From positions 54,361,501 through 54,425,500 of the forward strand of contig NC_134370.1 in the NCBI RefSeq assembly GCF_035582795.1: a DNA stretch of 64,000 nucleotides, given 5' to 3'. A program made the position numbers and the translations under genes. This DNA is from Mycteria americana (taxonomy: Eukaryota > Chordata > Aves > Ciconiiformes > Ciconiidae). Shown one piece after another: positions 13,462 through 35,190 of the stretch. The number at the start of each line of letters is the position of its first letter. Positions within the stretch are counted from its first letter, which is position 1. The notes beneath the pieces were generated by a model. It saw only the letters and a list, made by a program, of their open reading frames with translations, was not told where the DNA came from and did not search any database.

Positions 13462-14984
13462 GCACTTGTTTGAGCAGAGTAAAATGCAGCAGGCCAGTAG
13501 GGAGCATGACTTGTGACACATCAATTAATGTACCCAGACTTGTGGGTTCTGTGTTTTGTATCAAATGTATTATTGTTTGTAACTTTCAGCTCTTTCTAAA
13601 ATCTCCAAAAGTGTTCTGTGCTTCAGCAGCAGGTAGCTACGCCTCCTTGCCTTTGCCCATGCAGCTGCCGTTCCGTCACTCCACTCTTCTGCCTTACTCT
13701 TTTTCTCTGTTACTTCTCTAGATTTTTCAGTCTTTTTTCATATTACTTTTTTCCATTCTGGCTTTTTGTCGATTTTTCTGCAGAACCCTCTTGGTCTGGA
13801 ATACGTGACTTCCTTTCACAACTGACTAGTTAGAGCACTCTGTGAAGAGGATGGAGGATGGCCAGGCTACACTTGTGTGTGTCCGTGTGTGCCTCTCAGC
13901 CTAGCTCACTGTTTTGGTCTGTCTCTTCCCAGCATACGAGTCCCTGTAACCTGTGCTTCCCTCCACATAGCACTCTGTGTAGTTTCAAGGCACTGCTTGA
14001 CAGTAGCTCGCACTTCAATATAGTTTTAATTGGGCTTTGAGTTATTTGCTTTAGCCGAGATTTAGGAAAAAGTATTTTCCAAATGGCAAAAGTCGAAGTG
14101 GATAGGGTTTTATGTGTTGTTTTATATCTGGATGAATCACACAAGATTTTTACAAGAGAAACATTTTATTAAAGTCCTGTCTAAAGTGTTTCTCTGATTC
14201 CTTGTATGCTCTTCATATCATACCAGATTCTCTCAGGTACAGCTTTCCAATTACAGAAGAAAAAATTGTTGGGTTTTTGTTCCATCCCTTTTTGCTTCTT
14301 TCTTTGTTCTTTTCTTTTTTATAAAACACCAGTGATAGCTTTTCCACTGCACATGGATAAATATTTAAGAATAAATAAGAATACAAACATGAAGAAAGAA
14401 TGAATTTTTAAGACAATTCTTAAGAAATATCTGCACGCATTTCATTGTCTCCCTTTAGTGAACTGGTCTTTCCCCTTAGCTGCCATTGTAAATATATTTC
14501 ACAGCACATGGATGATACAAAACAGGAATAACAGGCAGTTTTGTTATCAGAGGGCATTGGAAGCTAGAGGTGCAAAAACTTCATGTATCTTTGATACGTT
14601 AAATTACTTTCAACTATACAGGAAGTGAATATAAACTTAGGTGCTAATCCTGTAAAAATCAAGAAAATGCATACATCTTTACACACTACACTGTCCTTCT
14701 GAAGTTAATGAGTTTAAGGTTTTGGAGCAATTTTTTTTTTTTCTTAAATACGGTGACTCTGTGGGCCAAACATTCTTTCATGGAAGTGATGAGAAATTGG
14801 CCACTGATTTTCCAAATAGGAATATGGTTTTGCAATACTGGCCAAAAGAAAGGCCCATTAAAGACAGTGCAGAGACATCCTATTAATTTATTTATGTTAA
14901 CAGTAATGCTTGTGTAAATTAATAGTATTTTTGTATATGAATTACTGTTAATAGTATAAATTAATAGGATACTGGATGAAGTCT

Positions 14985-14990
14985 TTTATT
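14985..14990 (-). terminator. FAM81A: Canonical polyadenylation signal AATAAA (minus strand)
   Basis: Plus-strand TTTATT reads AATAAA on the minus strand. It is the first canonical hexamer I found downstream of the FAM81A stop, giving a 3' UTR of about 1.2 kb. The nearer ATTAAA at 16105-16100 is the competing site. Confidence 0.35.
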
Positions 14991-16184
14991 CATTATGAGT
15001 GCTTAATCCTGCATGACTTACAAACATGAGGAGCAATATCAAGCTATGAATTAAGTTATAAAATCAACATATATATATTATTTTTTTTTTTCCTGACTAG
15101 ATTAATATGCCATATGGGTGCTGATTTTCATTATGTAATCTGTTCTGGGAATGGAAATAAGCACCATTATTATTTGGAAATACTGTGAATACAATTAGCA
15201 ATTTGAATCTACTAAATTATTACAGTCTACTTAAATTTGAAGAATCAGTTGTTTTACTTCAGTACAATTTTCTAAGCAGATCATAAACTGCTTTCTATTT
15301 TACATTACATTCTCCAGACTATGTTAGATTATCACCTTCTCTTTTGTTTTCAAACCTTTCAACGTTTTTACCAATATAATGAAACAAATCACAGGAACAC
15401 ATGCCCAGTTATAAAATACTCTATATACATCTTTTACCTTGCCTCAACTCCACTTGGTTATTAATTTAAAAAGGTCACAATACTTAAGACCACATGAGTT
15501 AAGTTTCTTACGTTGTTCATGAATCATCTTAATCTACAACTACATTATATAACACTACTTAGTTCACACACACACACACAGAGGATATTTGCAAAACTAA
15601 ACTAAGATCTTCTGATGGTATCTAGGTTTTGAAAATTGTCTGTTTAGTGCCAATTCTGTCTCCCCAGGAAGTCAATAGTAGAGAAAGTCACCGTAAAAAT
15701 GTCCATTGACTTCAGTTAATTAATTTGTATCAAGGTGGAGAACCATGCCAAAATAATATTAAACAAATTATATCAACTTTTTTAAAAAAAAAAAAAAAAG
15801 TAGGGGGTGTGTGCAGGTGCTTACAGATATATATATATAAGCATGTACCTGCCTGATCAAGCCTACAAAACTGGGGAGCACTGAAATGCCTTTAGCAAAT
15901 TAGATGCCAGCTTCACCAATATATTACTCCAGTCTTACATGGCGGTTAATCTCCTGAGATCAACTAGAGTAGTGCAGTGGCAAATCAGCACCTCAGCCCA
16001 TAAAAGCTTGTCATCAGTTGATCTATGAGGAGCTTGCATTTATCACTTCGAGTAAACGTACAGACCTGTGCAACAGCAGCATGTCATTTGGTACATGCAT
16101 TTAATTTGTATTACAGACTGGAACAAGATTATAGTCTGCCTATTTAGCCAGGTAAACATTAGTCTCTCAGACAAAATCTTGCAG
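14985..16184 (-). other. FAM81A: Candidate 3' UTR of FAM81A
   Basis: This non-coding stretch lies directly after the FAM81A stop codon on the minus strand. Two polyadenylation signals are visible on that strand. A variant ATTAAA at 16105-16100, only about 80 nt past the stop, is followed by TG-rich sequence. A canonical AATAAA lies at 14990-14985. Which one is used, and whether use is alternative, cannot be told here. The outer boundary given is the canonical signal. Confidence 0.4.
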
Positions 16185-27645
<11,461 letters not shown>

Positions 27646-28235
27646 TCACACAAAACTCTGCAATGTCTTTCCACTGGAGACAGTGCGATGCTATCTTAGT
27701 AGCAATACTGGGGAGAAGTACCAAAATACTCACAGAGGGCCCGCTGCTACAAATAAGTGGGCGCTGTGTTTGCTATTGCACGTCTCTTGTACAAAGGCAG
27801 GTCAGGCTCTTTTTCCTGCTCTTTAAGGAAGCTTACAAAAGCATAGGATCTTAAGAAAAGGACATTAGCATTATAAAAGTAGTTACAATTCAGAACTATA
27901 ATTTGATTAAGAATCCAAATTCAAAACCCTTTTACTGAGTTTCAAAAGTAATGCTATTTGTCTCTACAGTTTTCAGGCTTAATTAAAGCAGTAAGTGTAG
28001 AAGGTAGCTATTGCAAATTAAATGGAAACAGACAGAGATTAAAAAGGAGCAGCTTGTGTCCATTCCTTTTTTCAGTCTCTATAGCTATCCTGTAATACCA
28101 CATAGAAGCTTGTTCCCCCCTGAACTGGACAGGAGCATATGCAGGTGTAGAAACTGAGGAGAGACCAAAGTTATGACAAGCTTCTCATAGTCGTAGAAGT
28201 CAAATTTTCCCCCAAAATAGCTTACATTTGGGTAC

Positions 28236-28306
28236 CTTGAATAATTGTCTAGATTTTTCAAGGGAGCTCTGCAGTGCATAGCTTCCATGAAAAGAAAGGA
28301 GCTCAT
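28236..28306 (-). CDS. Possible 5' coding exon of FAM81A (low confidence)
   Basis: The donor CAAG/GTACCC at 28236/28235 leaves AG as two bases of a codon. Spliced to the 27610 exon, this gives Arg, the residue human FAM81A has there. The frame upstream is open to ATGs at 28306, 28288 and 28279. The last reads MHCRAPLKNLDNYSR, vaguely recalling the human MHLRR start. A TTTTTTTTTACTTTGAG acceptor-like tract precedes the first ATG, and an in-frame TGA lies six bases before that ATG. Against it: the donor lacks the usual +5 G, and about 11 residues would be extra compared with human. It could equally be chance. Confidence 0.28.
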
Positions 28307-30129
28307 GGGTGCTCAAAGTAAAAAAAAAATTAGGCTGCTAATGCATGCAATCTTTTCCTGCTGCTATATTCTGTAGAGAATAAAGAAAATTTTCAGAAGC
28401 ATAAGTGGAAGATACAAGTTCAACCCCACTTTGAAAAAGGAGACCCTTTTTTTGGAACTCTTATTTACTGCGTATTCTCCATGTTGTTTCCTGTTAATGA
28501 GCCAAATTAACAGTTTACTTTCACCGTGATGATATTGATAGAGATGTATGAGGACTCCAACAAAGGTCACTCCTGGCTCTGAGTTTTCACACTTATTCTA
28601 TGCTATTAGAAGACTGGCTAAAGTATAGTATTCTTGGACTTCTACTCAGTTACAGTTTAAGCTCTTTAATTTCTTTTAAAAAGGGTTAAGTAAAAGTTGA
28701 GTAAGGAATTGTGATTTGGGCCATGATTTGAATGAGTCTACAGTATTTCACTTTGCTTTGCATACTAATGCCAAAGTCCCAAGTCACAGCATTACTATAT
28801 ATAGGGAACTGGGAGACAAATACTCTGCAATATGAAGATTTTATTTTTTACATTCTGAACTGTACCTTTCAGAAGGGGCAAGAGTTGGGAAGATTGGGCT
28901 TCGCTGGGCCATCTTCTGGTCAATAATTTATATCTGTTGAAAAAGTACACAATGAATTATTTAATAGTTTATATCTGGCACTGAAATGACTTAATGCTTC
29001 TGCTTTAAGTGAACCTTTAAGTAAAGTTTAAGATTACGCTGACAGCTCTGATCTTGGAGTTCAAATATTGCTTATGGAATAAATGCAAATAAAAATCAAT
29101 ACAAAAGAATTAAAACTAAAAACTGCTAAAAAGCTTTTTATAGTGAAAATGATACTTTTGAAAAGGCAAGGTTGACAGCCTTGAAACTGAAATCTGCTGT
29201 TGACCCACAGAACTGGTTTGGCAGGACAGAGGCAAACAAACTTCTTGTCCCCAGTCTGTCTACTGGTCTCAGACATCATCAATCAATGACTAAAAAAGTA
29301 AGATCTACAGGATTATCATAAAGCTGAAGAAAGTATTGTCTAGAGAATGAAATAAAAATACTTAATGATAGCAGATTATTACGGGTACGGTGTTTTTCAG
29401 GTAAAAGCATTGGCAGTCAGAAACCTAAATAAAATGTGTTAGACATCAGCATAGTTTAGCAAAACTGAGTCTTTTATTAATTTTTCTTCAAATCTAGAAG
29501 ACCACACTTCATGTTGTAAGTAAATTCTTCTATGGTAGGAATATAGATTCTGTTTTTAATTTTTAGACATAGCCAGCCAGACTGTGACAGACGTTGCAGC
29601 AGGGTAGCTCTGTTAAATAGCTTCAGAAAGACATTTTAGATATCTTACTGTAAGACCAGTACCTGGCTCAGTAGCTTTGTCCGCTGACAGAAATTAAATT
29701 AATGAAAAAGTTGGTAGCCTCAATCAAATCCAACTATTCCACCCTATATAAAACAAATAAACATTTTTAACTATAAAGACTGCACGAATGAGCGTGGTCT
29801 GAGCCTGAATTTCTTGGGGACCTAAAACCCTCACTGAAAACTAAAGGCTGATGTATGAAAAGAATTTTGCAATTGCTGATGAAATCCGGTGCAATATGCT
29901 GTACAAACAGAAAGAGAAAAATAGGGTTATTGAAACAAAATAGTCAAATATCGATTGTAAAGAAGCAATAGGACTACCCTCTGAGATCTCAAAATGCAAA
30001 GCATGTTTGTGGTTTAAAAACGTATGAAAGCACTGCCTAAAAGCAGAGAGTGAACATTGTCACAGTATGTGTGTTCTATTTATAGCACGGTGCTTCAGAA
30101 ACTACAAATTAGAAAAAAAATAGTTTTAA

Positions 30130-30345
30130 GAGAAGCTGGGTTGCTGAGCAGCAATGACACTAGACTGGTATTCAGAAGGTCTGATTTTAATTCCTTGCTC
30201 AATCTCTGATCCTGACGACTTTGGACAAGTTATTTCCATGCCTAATGACTCGATTTCCCTACATGGAAGACAGAGATAATGATACCTACCTGCTTGTTTA
30301 AGTTCTTACATGCCTATAAGTAAAAAGCACGGTGTAAGAGCTGGG
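30130..30345 (+). mobile_element. MIR-type SINE, plus orientation
   Basis: Motifs occur in MIR order: GACACTAGACTGGTATTCAG, then a TTCCTTGCTCAATCTCTGATC box, GACTTTGGACAAGTTATTTC, CATGGAAGACAGAGATAATG, ATACCTACCTGCTTGTTTAA, and the tail AAAAAGCACGGTGTAAGAGC. Each parallels the MIR consensus (for example CCTTGGGCAAGTTACTTAAC and GATAATAATACCTACCTCAT). It is an ancient amniote-wide element, fixed and degenerate. Confidence 0.75.
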
Positions 30346-31847
30346 TATCATTATGATGACTTCTGCATTCAAAATTCTGCGCAGACACTGAATGTCCAGT
30401 CCTGCAATCTGTTCCTCACACTCGTAGTTTCCCGGTTGCTTTTTTAAACAATGCCACTGCTCTGCGGGGCGTCCCTCCTAGCTGTACCGTGAGGTTATAC
30501 AGTAACGGGGCACCCAGTTCTCAGTAGATCTGAGCTCATTTACTCTTAGTCCTCCGGGCCATAACACTTTTTAATGATCTTGATGCAGTGAAGCATTTAA
30601 ACACAATTTAACTATAAACACAGGAATATCCCACTGATAAAGAAGAGCTATGTGTATCACAGCAGCAGAGCACTGGATGCTACCTAGAAAAATGAAGAAC
30701 AAATATTAAAGTCTGTACATCTAGCAGTATCTTAGTGAAATACATCTTATAAAAAACAGCCAAACAAAAAAATCCTCAACTCAAGTGTTTTAATCTTATG
30801 GCCTTCAGCATCCATTTATTATCGATTGAAAAAATGTTTGGAGCAGAGTAAGCACAGGTTTGCTCGAAGTTTTTACTTTTTCTGCCAGACTACTATTAGA
30901 CACACAGCTAAATGCGAATGTCTGGAGAAATTGTGCGCGTGAAACGAAAGTTACACAGATGGACTTCTCATTTGTTATTGCCAACTTAAGCACATCACTC
31001 AGTATGCACTGAAATATCGCATCATCAATTATTAGATTTCTTGATCTGATCCAACATCCAGAAAGGATGTAACATCTTGTTCAGCAGTTGTACAAAACTT
31101 TTCTGCAGTTTGGAGGTATTTGCAGTAAACAATAACAGATAGGTGTCAGAACTAATGACAAATTCCCTCTCTATGAGTGTGTGTAATGCCGATTTACACT
31201 AATAAACATAAAGTAAAAGAAAAAATAAGATGTTCTAATGCCTAGATTCAGAGTAGTGTAATTTCACATAGCTCCAATTTTAATGGCAGGAACCTGGGAT
31301 CAACTTAGATACCAGTTGAAATACTGGCTTCAAGTGCTTAATTTTTTTTTTAAATGATGTTGTCTCCTGCTTGATACTGCTATAGCAATTTAAATCATGA
31401 TATATTAACCCAGTACATGTTGGTTGATTGATTTAATTTGCTGAATATTCCAAATACACTTCTCACATTGATGAGATAAAGATTTTTCCCAGTTGTAAAT
31501 GTTATGCCTGATTGCCAAAAATAACAGTTCACTTGATATGTAAGGCAGCTTTTCCATACAAACACAGGGTACTTCTTTATCGTTTCTTTAAGTCACTGAC
31601 ATCAGCCATGTAGAAGTTTGAAAAAAATCATACATGGGACATGCTGAAGAAACACTTTGAGCAATGCAAAGTTCACTCCTTGCTATTTGTACTGTGGCAT
31701 CCCTTCCCCACTTCAGCAGACTGCCTTGCATGTTTATTTTCTGCGGGTTCTCCATTTCTCCTGTTTTGAAGGATAATCACGTCTGTAGGGTTCAGTTCTC
31801 CATCTTCCATTATAACCTATGTCTAATACTTGCTGTAATGTCTGTGC

Positions 31848-32055
31848 ACCTCGCGGCGTTTTTCACATTCATTCTCACAACATGCCTGTGGGTTAGGAAG
31901 GCATTATTATCCCCGAAAATATTCTTTTCCTTACATTGCTGGTAGGGAAGTGAAGCGGGGGGGGGGGGGGGGGGGGGGCTATGTGACTTGCCACAAGTCA
32001 CACGGGAATCAAAGCAGACTGAAATACCTGCCTAGGCAAACACTTTAATCACTCT
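31848..32055 (-). mobile_element. MIR-type SINE, minus orientation, interrupted by a poly-G run
   Basis: The plus strand shows the reverse-complement MIR order: TTTCACATTCATTCTCACAA, CATGCCTGTGGGTTAGGAAG, GCATTATTATCCCC, then TATGTGACTTGCCACAAGTC and ACACGGGAATC. The segment that is normally AACTGAGGCACAGAGAGG has been replaced by a run of 22 G (31957-31978). Strand and family are inferred from motif order. Confidence 0.65.
31957..31978. repeat. Poly-G run of 22 nt
   Basis: Uninterrupted G homopolymer inside the MIR copy. Its length is likely to vary or be mis-sequenced. Confidence 0.9.
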
Positions 32056-32071
32056 TTTCTTCTTAAAATAG

Positions 32072-32233
32072 AAACCGCTTCGGTTGCCATACAGGGAGCA
32101 TATGACAGCACCACCCCAGGAGCCACAGGATCCTAGTGTTACTCCGAAGCACTTTGGGCAACGTTTTGGAGTAAGTGAAGAAGTCCCTGTGTCGCAATTC
32201 GGCAAAAAGATAGGTCAAAACCCGGCCGTATCA
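32072..32233 (+). CDS. Unidentified exon-like open frame, possible internal exon of an unknown gene
   Basis: After a strong acceptor (CTCTTTTCTTCTTAAAATAG) comes a frame of 54 codons, KPLRLPYREHMTAPPQEPQD, PSVTPKHFGQRFGVSEEVPV, SQFGKKIGQNPAVS, ending at a donor GTGAGT (32234). An earlier in-frame donor, GTAAGT at 32171, would give 33 codons. Both ends are phase 0. Pro/His/Phe-Gly composition with paired FGQRFG and QFGKKIG motifs looks like real protein and reminds me loosely of small ciliary microtubule-associated proteins, but I cannot name a family. It lies on the opposite strand to FAM81A, inside its 5' intron. It may also be a decaying exon or chance. Confidence 0.35.
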
Positions 32234-32739
32234 GTGAGTCGCATGAAACAAACCCTTGCAACCCCCCCCCTGCGCTACTGTGACATTTTGTGAACGTGAA
32301 CGCGGTGTGTGGCGGAGTGCAGGGAGGAGACCCTCCCTGGGAGAGAGGTGACCGTGCCAGCGTGGTTCTGAGCCCAGGCTCGGGGTCCTCTTGAGAAATA
32401 GGTCTGAGCAGCTCAGGTGCTTGGTTGTGCTAATGCAGCTATGCAGCATTTGGGATCCGAGCTGGAATCCGTGCCTGTGCCATGCCGCGTGGATGCACCG
32501 ATTCAGCCTGTGCTCTGCCTGGCCCGCGGCTCTGCCACGCAGGCAGGCCCAGGACCCCGGAGGGACCGCGGCGCTCCTCGGCGTAAGGGTCATCGGTAAA
32601 CGCGGCGATGGTTGTGGAAACACGGGGTATACAACAGCTGACAGGACATCACAGCGCAGACACCACTCTATGGCCATGCAACACGGAGGGACAGAGTTGG
32701 CAGACTCTCCGGCGGGCGCAGGACGCTGCGCTCACTCAC

Positions 32740-33000
32740 CAGTGCTGGATCAGGGCAGGACAGGGCTGCCCGTCTCTCCCCTCATCCCAGCGGCCGGCCG
32801 AGCCCCGCTCTTTAACGCGCTGCCGCCGCTAGAGCGGCTGTTCGCGAAGCGTCGTGACTGCCCCTACGCGGCCGGGGCGTCCCTCCGTCCGTCCGTCCGT
32901 CCATCCGTGGCGTGGCGGCCGCCCGTCCGCCCGCCCGCCCGGCTGCGCGGAGCGGGGCCGCCGCCGCAGGCCGGGCTGCGGGAGCGGGAGCGGTTGCCAG
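32740..33000 (-). other. FAM81A: Probable non-coding first exon of FAM81A
   Basis: The minus-strand sequence CAGCACTG/GTGAGTGAG at 32740/32739 is an excellent donor leaving CpG island 1. The only ATG shortly before it (GGGATGAGGGG) opens a frame that stops within 12 codons. The frame that would join the first clear coding exon has TAG upstream and no ATG. The exon is therefore read as 5' UTR. The upstream limit is arbitrary, since no TATA box or initiator is evident. Confidence 0.5.
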
Positions 33001-33006
33001 GACGCC

Positions 33007-33020
33007 GTCGCCATGGGAAC
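33007..33020. promoter_or_regulatory. Near-consensus RFX X-box
   Basis: GTCGCCATGGGAAC matches the RFX palindrome GTTGCCATGGCAAC at 12 of 14 positions. A second half-site, GTTGCC, lies at 32993-32998. RFX factors drive cilium and neuronal genes through this motif. The site is inside the CpG island attributed to FAM81A. Binding itself is an inference. Confidence 0.55.
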
Positions 33021-33961
33021 GCGCGGCGGGGGGGCAGCGCCGCGCCGGCAGCCCTGGGCGGGGCAGGTTCGGGCCGGCGGCACAGGGCCTCCGCCGCCGC
33101 CGCCGCCGCCCCGCCGCTGCTCGGGGCAGCGCCGCTCCGTGGGAAGCGGGGAGGGGGAAGGCCCCGCAAGCGGCAGATGCGTCCCCTGCGGCACGGGGGA
33201 TGAGCGACGGCGGCGCGGAGCAGCGGGCCATGCCTGCGGCTCCCGCACCAGCAAATGTCGGCCTCCGGCAAGAAAGTTTGGTGGTGGCAGAACGGCGGTT
33301 ACTCGGGGTGGCTAGTGGGGCAGAAGAGCTGAGCGCGTGACTGGAAGTATGGGTTTTTGCAGAGCACGTAACAAATCCTGGCAGAATACAAGATTGTTAA
33401 AGTCAATGGCGAATAATAGTTTTGCCTGTAAGTTTCCGGGTTGTATTTTCAAACAAGATCTAACATGTAGCTTCGGTAAACCGCATCTATCACAGAAAAG
33501 GAGATCTGTCTCTTTGCACAGCAGAGGCGTATGAGCTAAGAGAAAGTATTACTGGAAAAACAAAGTCCATGGCAGGTGTGTCCGCCTTCACTTTTGTTTC
33601 CTGCTTGTGGCATTCTTGGGCTTGGGTACAACCACCTTGGGTAAACAAAGGGTCAGTGAAATCGGAGACGGACTTACTGCATCAGTTCACTCTGAAATAG
33701 CAGATTGTCTCTGAGTTTGGTTAAAATATAAACAACATCCCATACGGTTGTACAGGCAAACCATTGCAGGACTGGGTACCTGGCAGATGCAAAGAATAAA
33801 AGTGTTATAGCGTGCACGTGCTATTGTAAAGAGCAAGGCGGGGTCTGAATCCAGACTCTGATTGACCTATATATTTTAAAGTAATTCCCACATCAAAGGA
33901 TCGGGCCAGAAACAAAAGATGCCATAGGTGCCTTCCAAATGGGATAGTAACCGACTGAGAG

Positions 33962-34350
33962 TCATAGAATTGTGGGATAATTCAGGTTAGAATGGACCTG
34001 AGGAGGACCCTTGGCCAACCTCCTGCTCCAAGCGAGGTCATCGATGAGGCCAAATGCAGTTGTTCAGGGTTTTACCCAGCCTGCTCTTGAAAAGGATGGA
34101 GACTGCCCACCTCCTCTGGGCAGCCTGCTCCCATGCTTAATTGCCCGCTGGGGGAAGAACGTTTTCCTTATACCTAGTCTGAACCTCTCTTGTCTGCATT
34201 TAAGTTATCGTCTTCCCACCATGCACCACTGTGGAGACTCCGGCTTTGCCATCTTGATGACTTCCTCATAGGTCCTGGGGGCTCCTGTTAGGTCCCCCAA
34301 AGCCTGCTTCTCACTGGCCTCTGCTGAACTTGCTCTAGTTTATTGATGCA
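33962..34350 (-). mobile_element. CR1-type LINE fragment (3' end, antisense)
   Basis: It starts TCATAGAATTGTGGGATAAT, then CAGGTTAGAATGGACCTGAG, CCAACCTCCTGCTCCAAGCG, TTACCCAGCCTGCTCTTGAA, GCCCACCTCCTCTGGGCAGC and TTCCTCATAGGTCCTGGGGG. This order is the reverse complement of the CR1 3' region, which ends in ATTCTATGA repeats. So the element is read from the minus strand and truncated at its 5' end. CR1 is the dominant bird LINE. The copy is diverged, pointing to an older subfamily. Confidence 0.85.
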
Positions 34351-35061
34351 CACAGCTGTATTCTCTGACCTGGCAAATATCTCGACTACTTTCATGCACC
34401 TGTGTAGTTTTTATGCACCTGTCTAGTGATTTTTCATGCTAAAGGACTGCTCGGGTACTCAGTGTTTTCTTGAGTATGTACCTCTACAGGAGTGGGGCTT
34501 GAAAGCAAGTTGTTATTTAAAGCAAATTGATTAAAGTTATTTTAATTTAAAAACATGTCAACATTTGTACCTCCTACTGCAGTCTTGAAATTAACATTAA
34601 AAGGCACCTCCATACTAGCTCTCAGTCTGCTTTCTCCCTCTAGCCCTTGTCTGACAACAGCATTCAGCATGGTGGGGGCCAAGAGATGGGGAGGTGACAT
34701 GTAAATGCTTGTCTGTTCTTACACTCTTCCCTGGGCATCCGTACTGGCCACTGTCCGACACAGGATATTGACGTGAATGACCTTTGGTTTGACCCACACA
34801 GATGTTCTTTTCATCTTGTGTTATCAGAGATCATTATTTTTGTACTTGTATCACTTCCTTGATGTTTCTAACTAAAGCAGTACTAAGCTGTTGTATTTTA
34901 TATAATTACATGTTCAGTGTAATCGATAATGAACACATAGATTTATTTTCTTAAAGACAAATTCAGATCACTTTCCTTATCAAGGCACAACATCAACAAT
35001 AATGTGAATTTATTCTGGAGTGTTCAACTGTCTCAGTCATGAACGGAGCCCCATTTTAAAT

Positions 35062-35190
35062 AATCGTAGAATTACAGAATGGAGCAATTTAGGCTGGAAG
35101 GGACCTCAGAAGGGAATCTGGTCCAACTCCCTGCTCGAAGCAAGGCTAATGTTGATGTTAGATCAGGTTGCTCATCATACCATAAAGTTT
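35062..35190 (-). mobile_element. Short CR1-type LINE fragment (antisense)
   Basis: AATCGTAGAATTACAGAATG, TTTAGGCTGGAAGGGACCTC and GGTCCAACTCCCTGCTCGAA are the antisense CR1 3' terminus. Similarity fades after about 130 bp (AGATCAGGTTGCTCATC). It has the same orientation as the copy at 33962. Confidence 0.85.

Larger units (their letters stand above)
1..14984. other. Gene-poor intergenic DNA downstream of FAM81A
   Basis: I recognise no protein-coding exon, RNA gene or well-preserved transposon here. The open frames are all short (122 codons at most) and look like chance frames in AT-rich DNA. In human the next gene beyond FAM81A is GCNT3, with a single long coding exon of roughly 440 codons. 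No frame of that length exists here, so GCNT3 is either further away or absent. The stretch does hold an inverted repeat near 380, a spaced direct repeat at 5838/6097, a weak MIR-like stretch near 7745, an AT palindrome near 8024, a small tandem repeat at 9927 and homopolymer runs, each listed separately. Confidence 0.6.
32460..33330. promoter_or_regulatory. FAM81A: CpG island 1, probable FAM81A promoter
   Basis: GC content and CpG density rise sharply against AT-rich flanks, with TCCG repeats near 32884-32905 and a CCG trinucleotide run near 33090-33111. A strong minus-strand donor sits at its edge (32740/32739), and an X-box-like site lies inside it. Position upstream of FAM81A on the minus strand supports it as that gene's promoter. 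Overlapping frames up to 270 codons here are low-complexity Arg/Pro/Ala products of GC richness and are not called genes. Confidence 0.7.

Noticed and set aside
32231-33340. Multiple 130-270-codon frames on both strands across CpG island 1
   Set aside because: They overlap each other in all frames, are low-complexity, and coincide with TCCG and CCG repeats. Treated as by-products of base composition.
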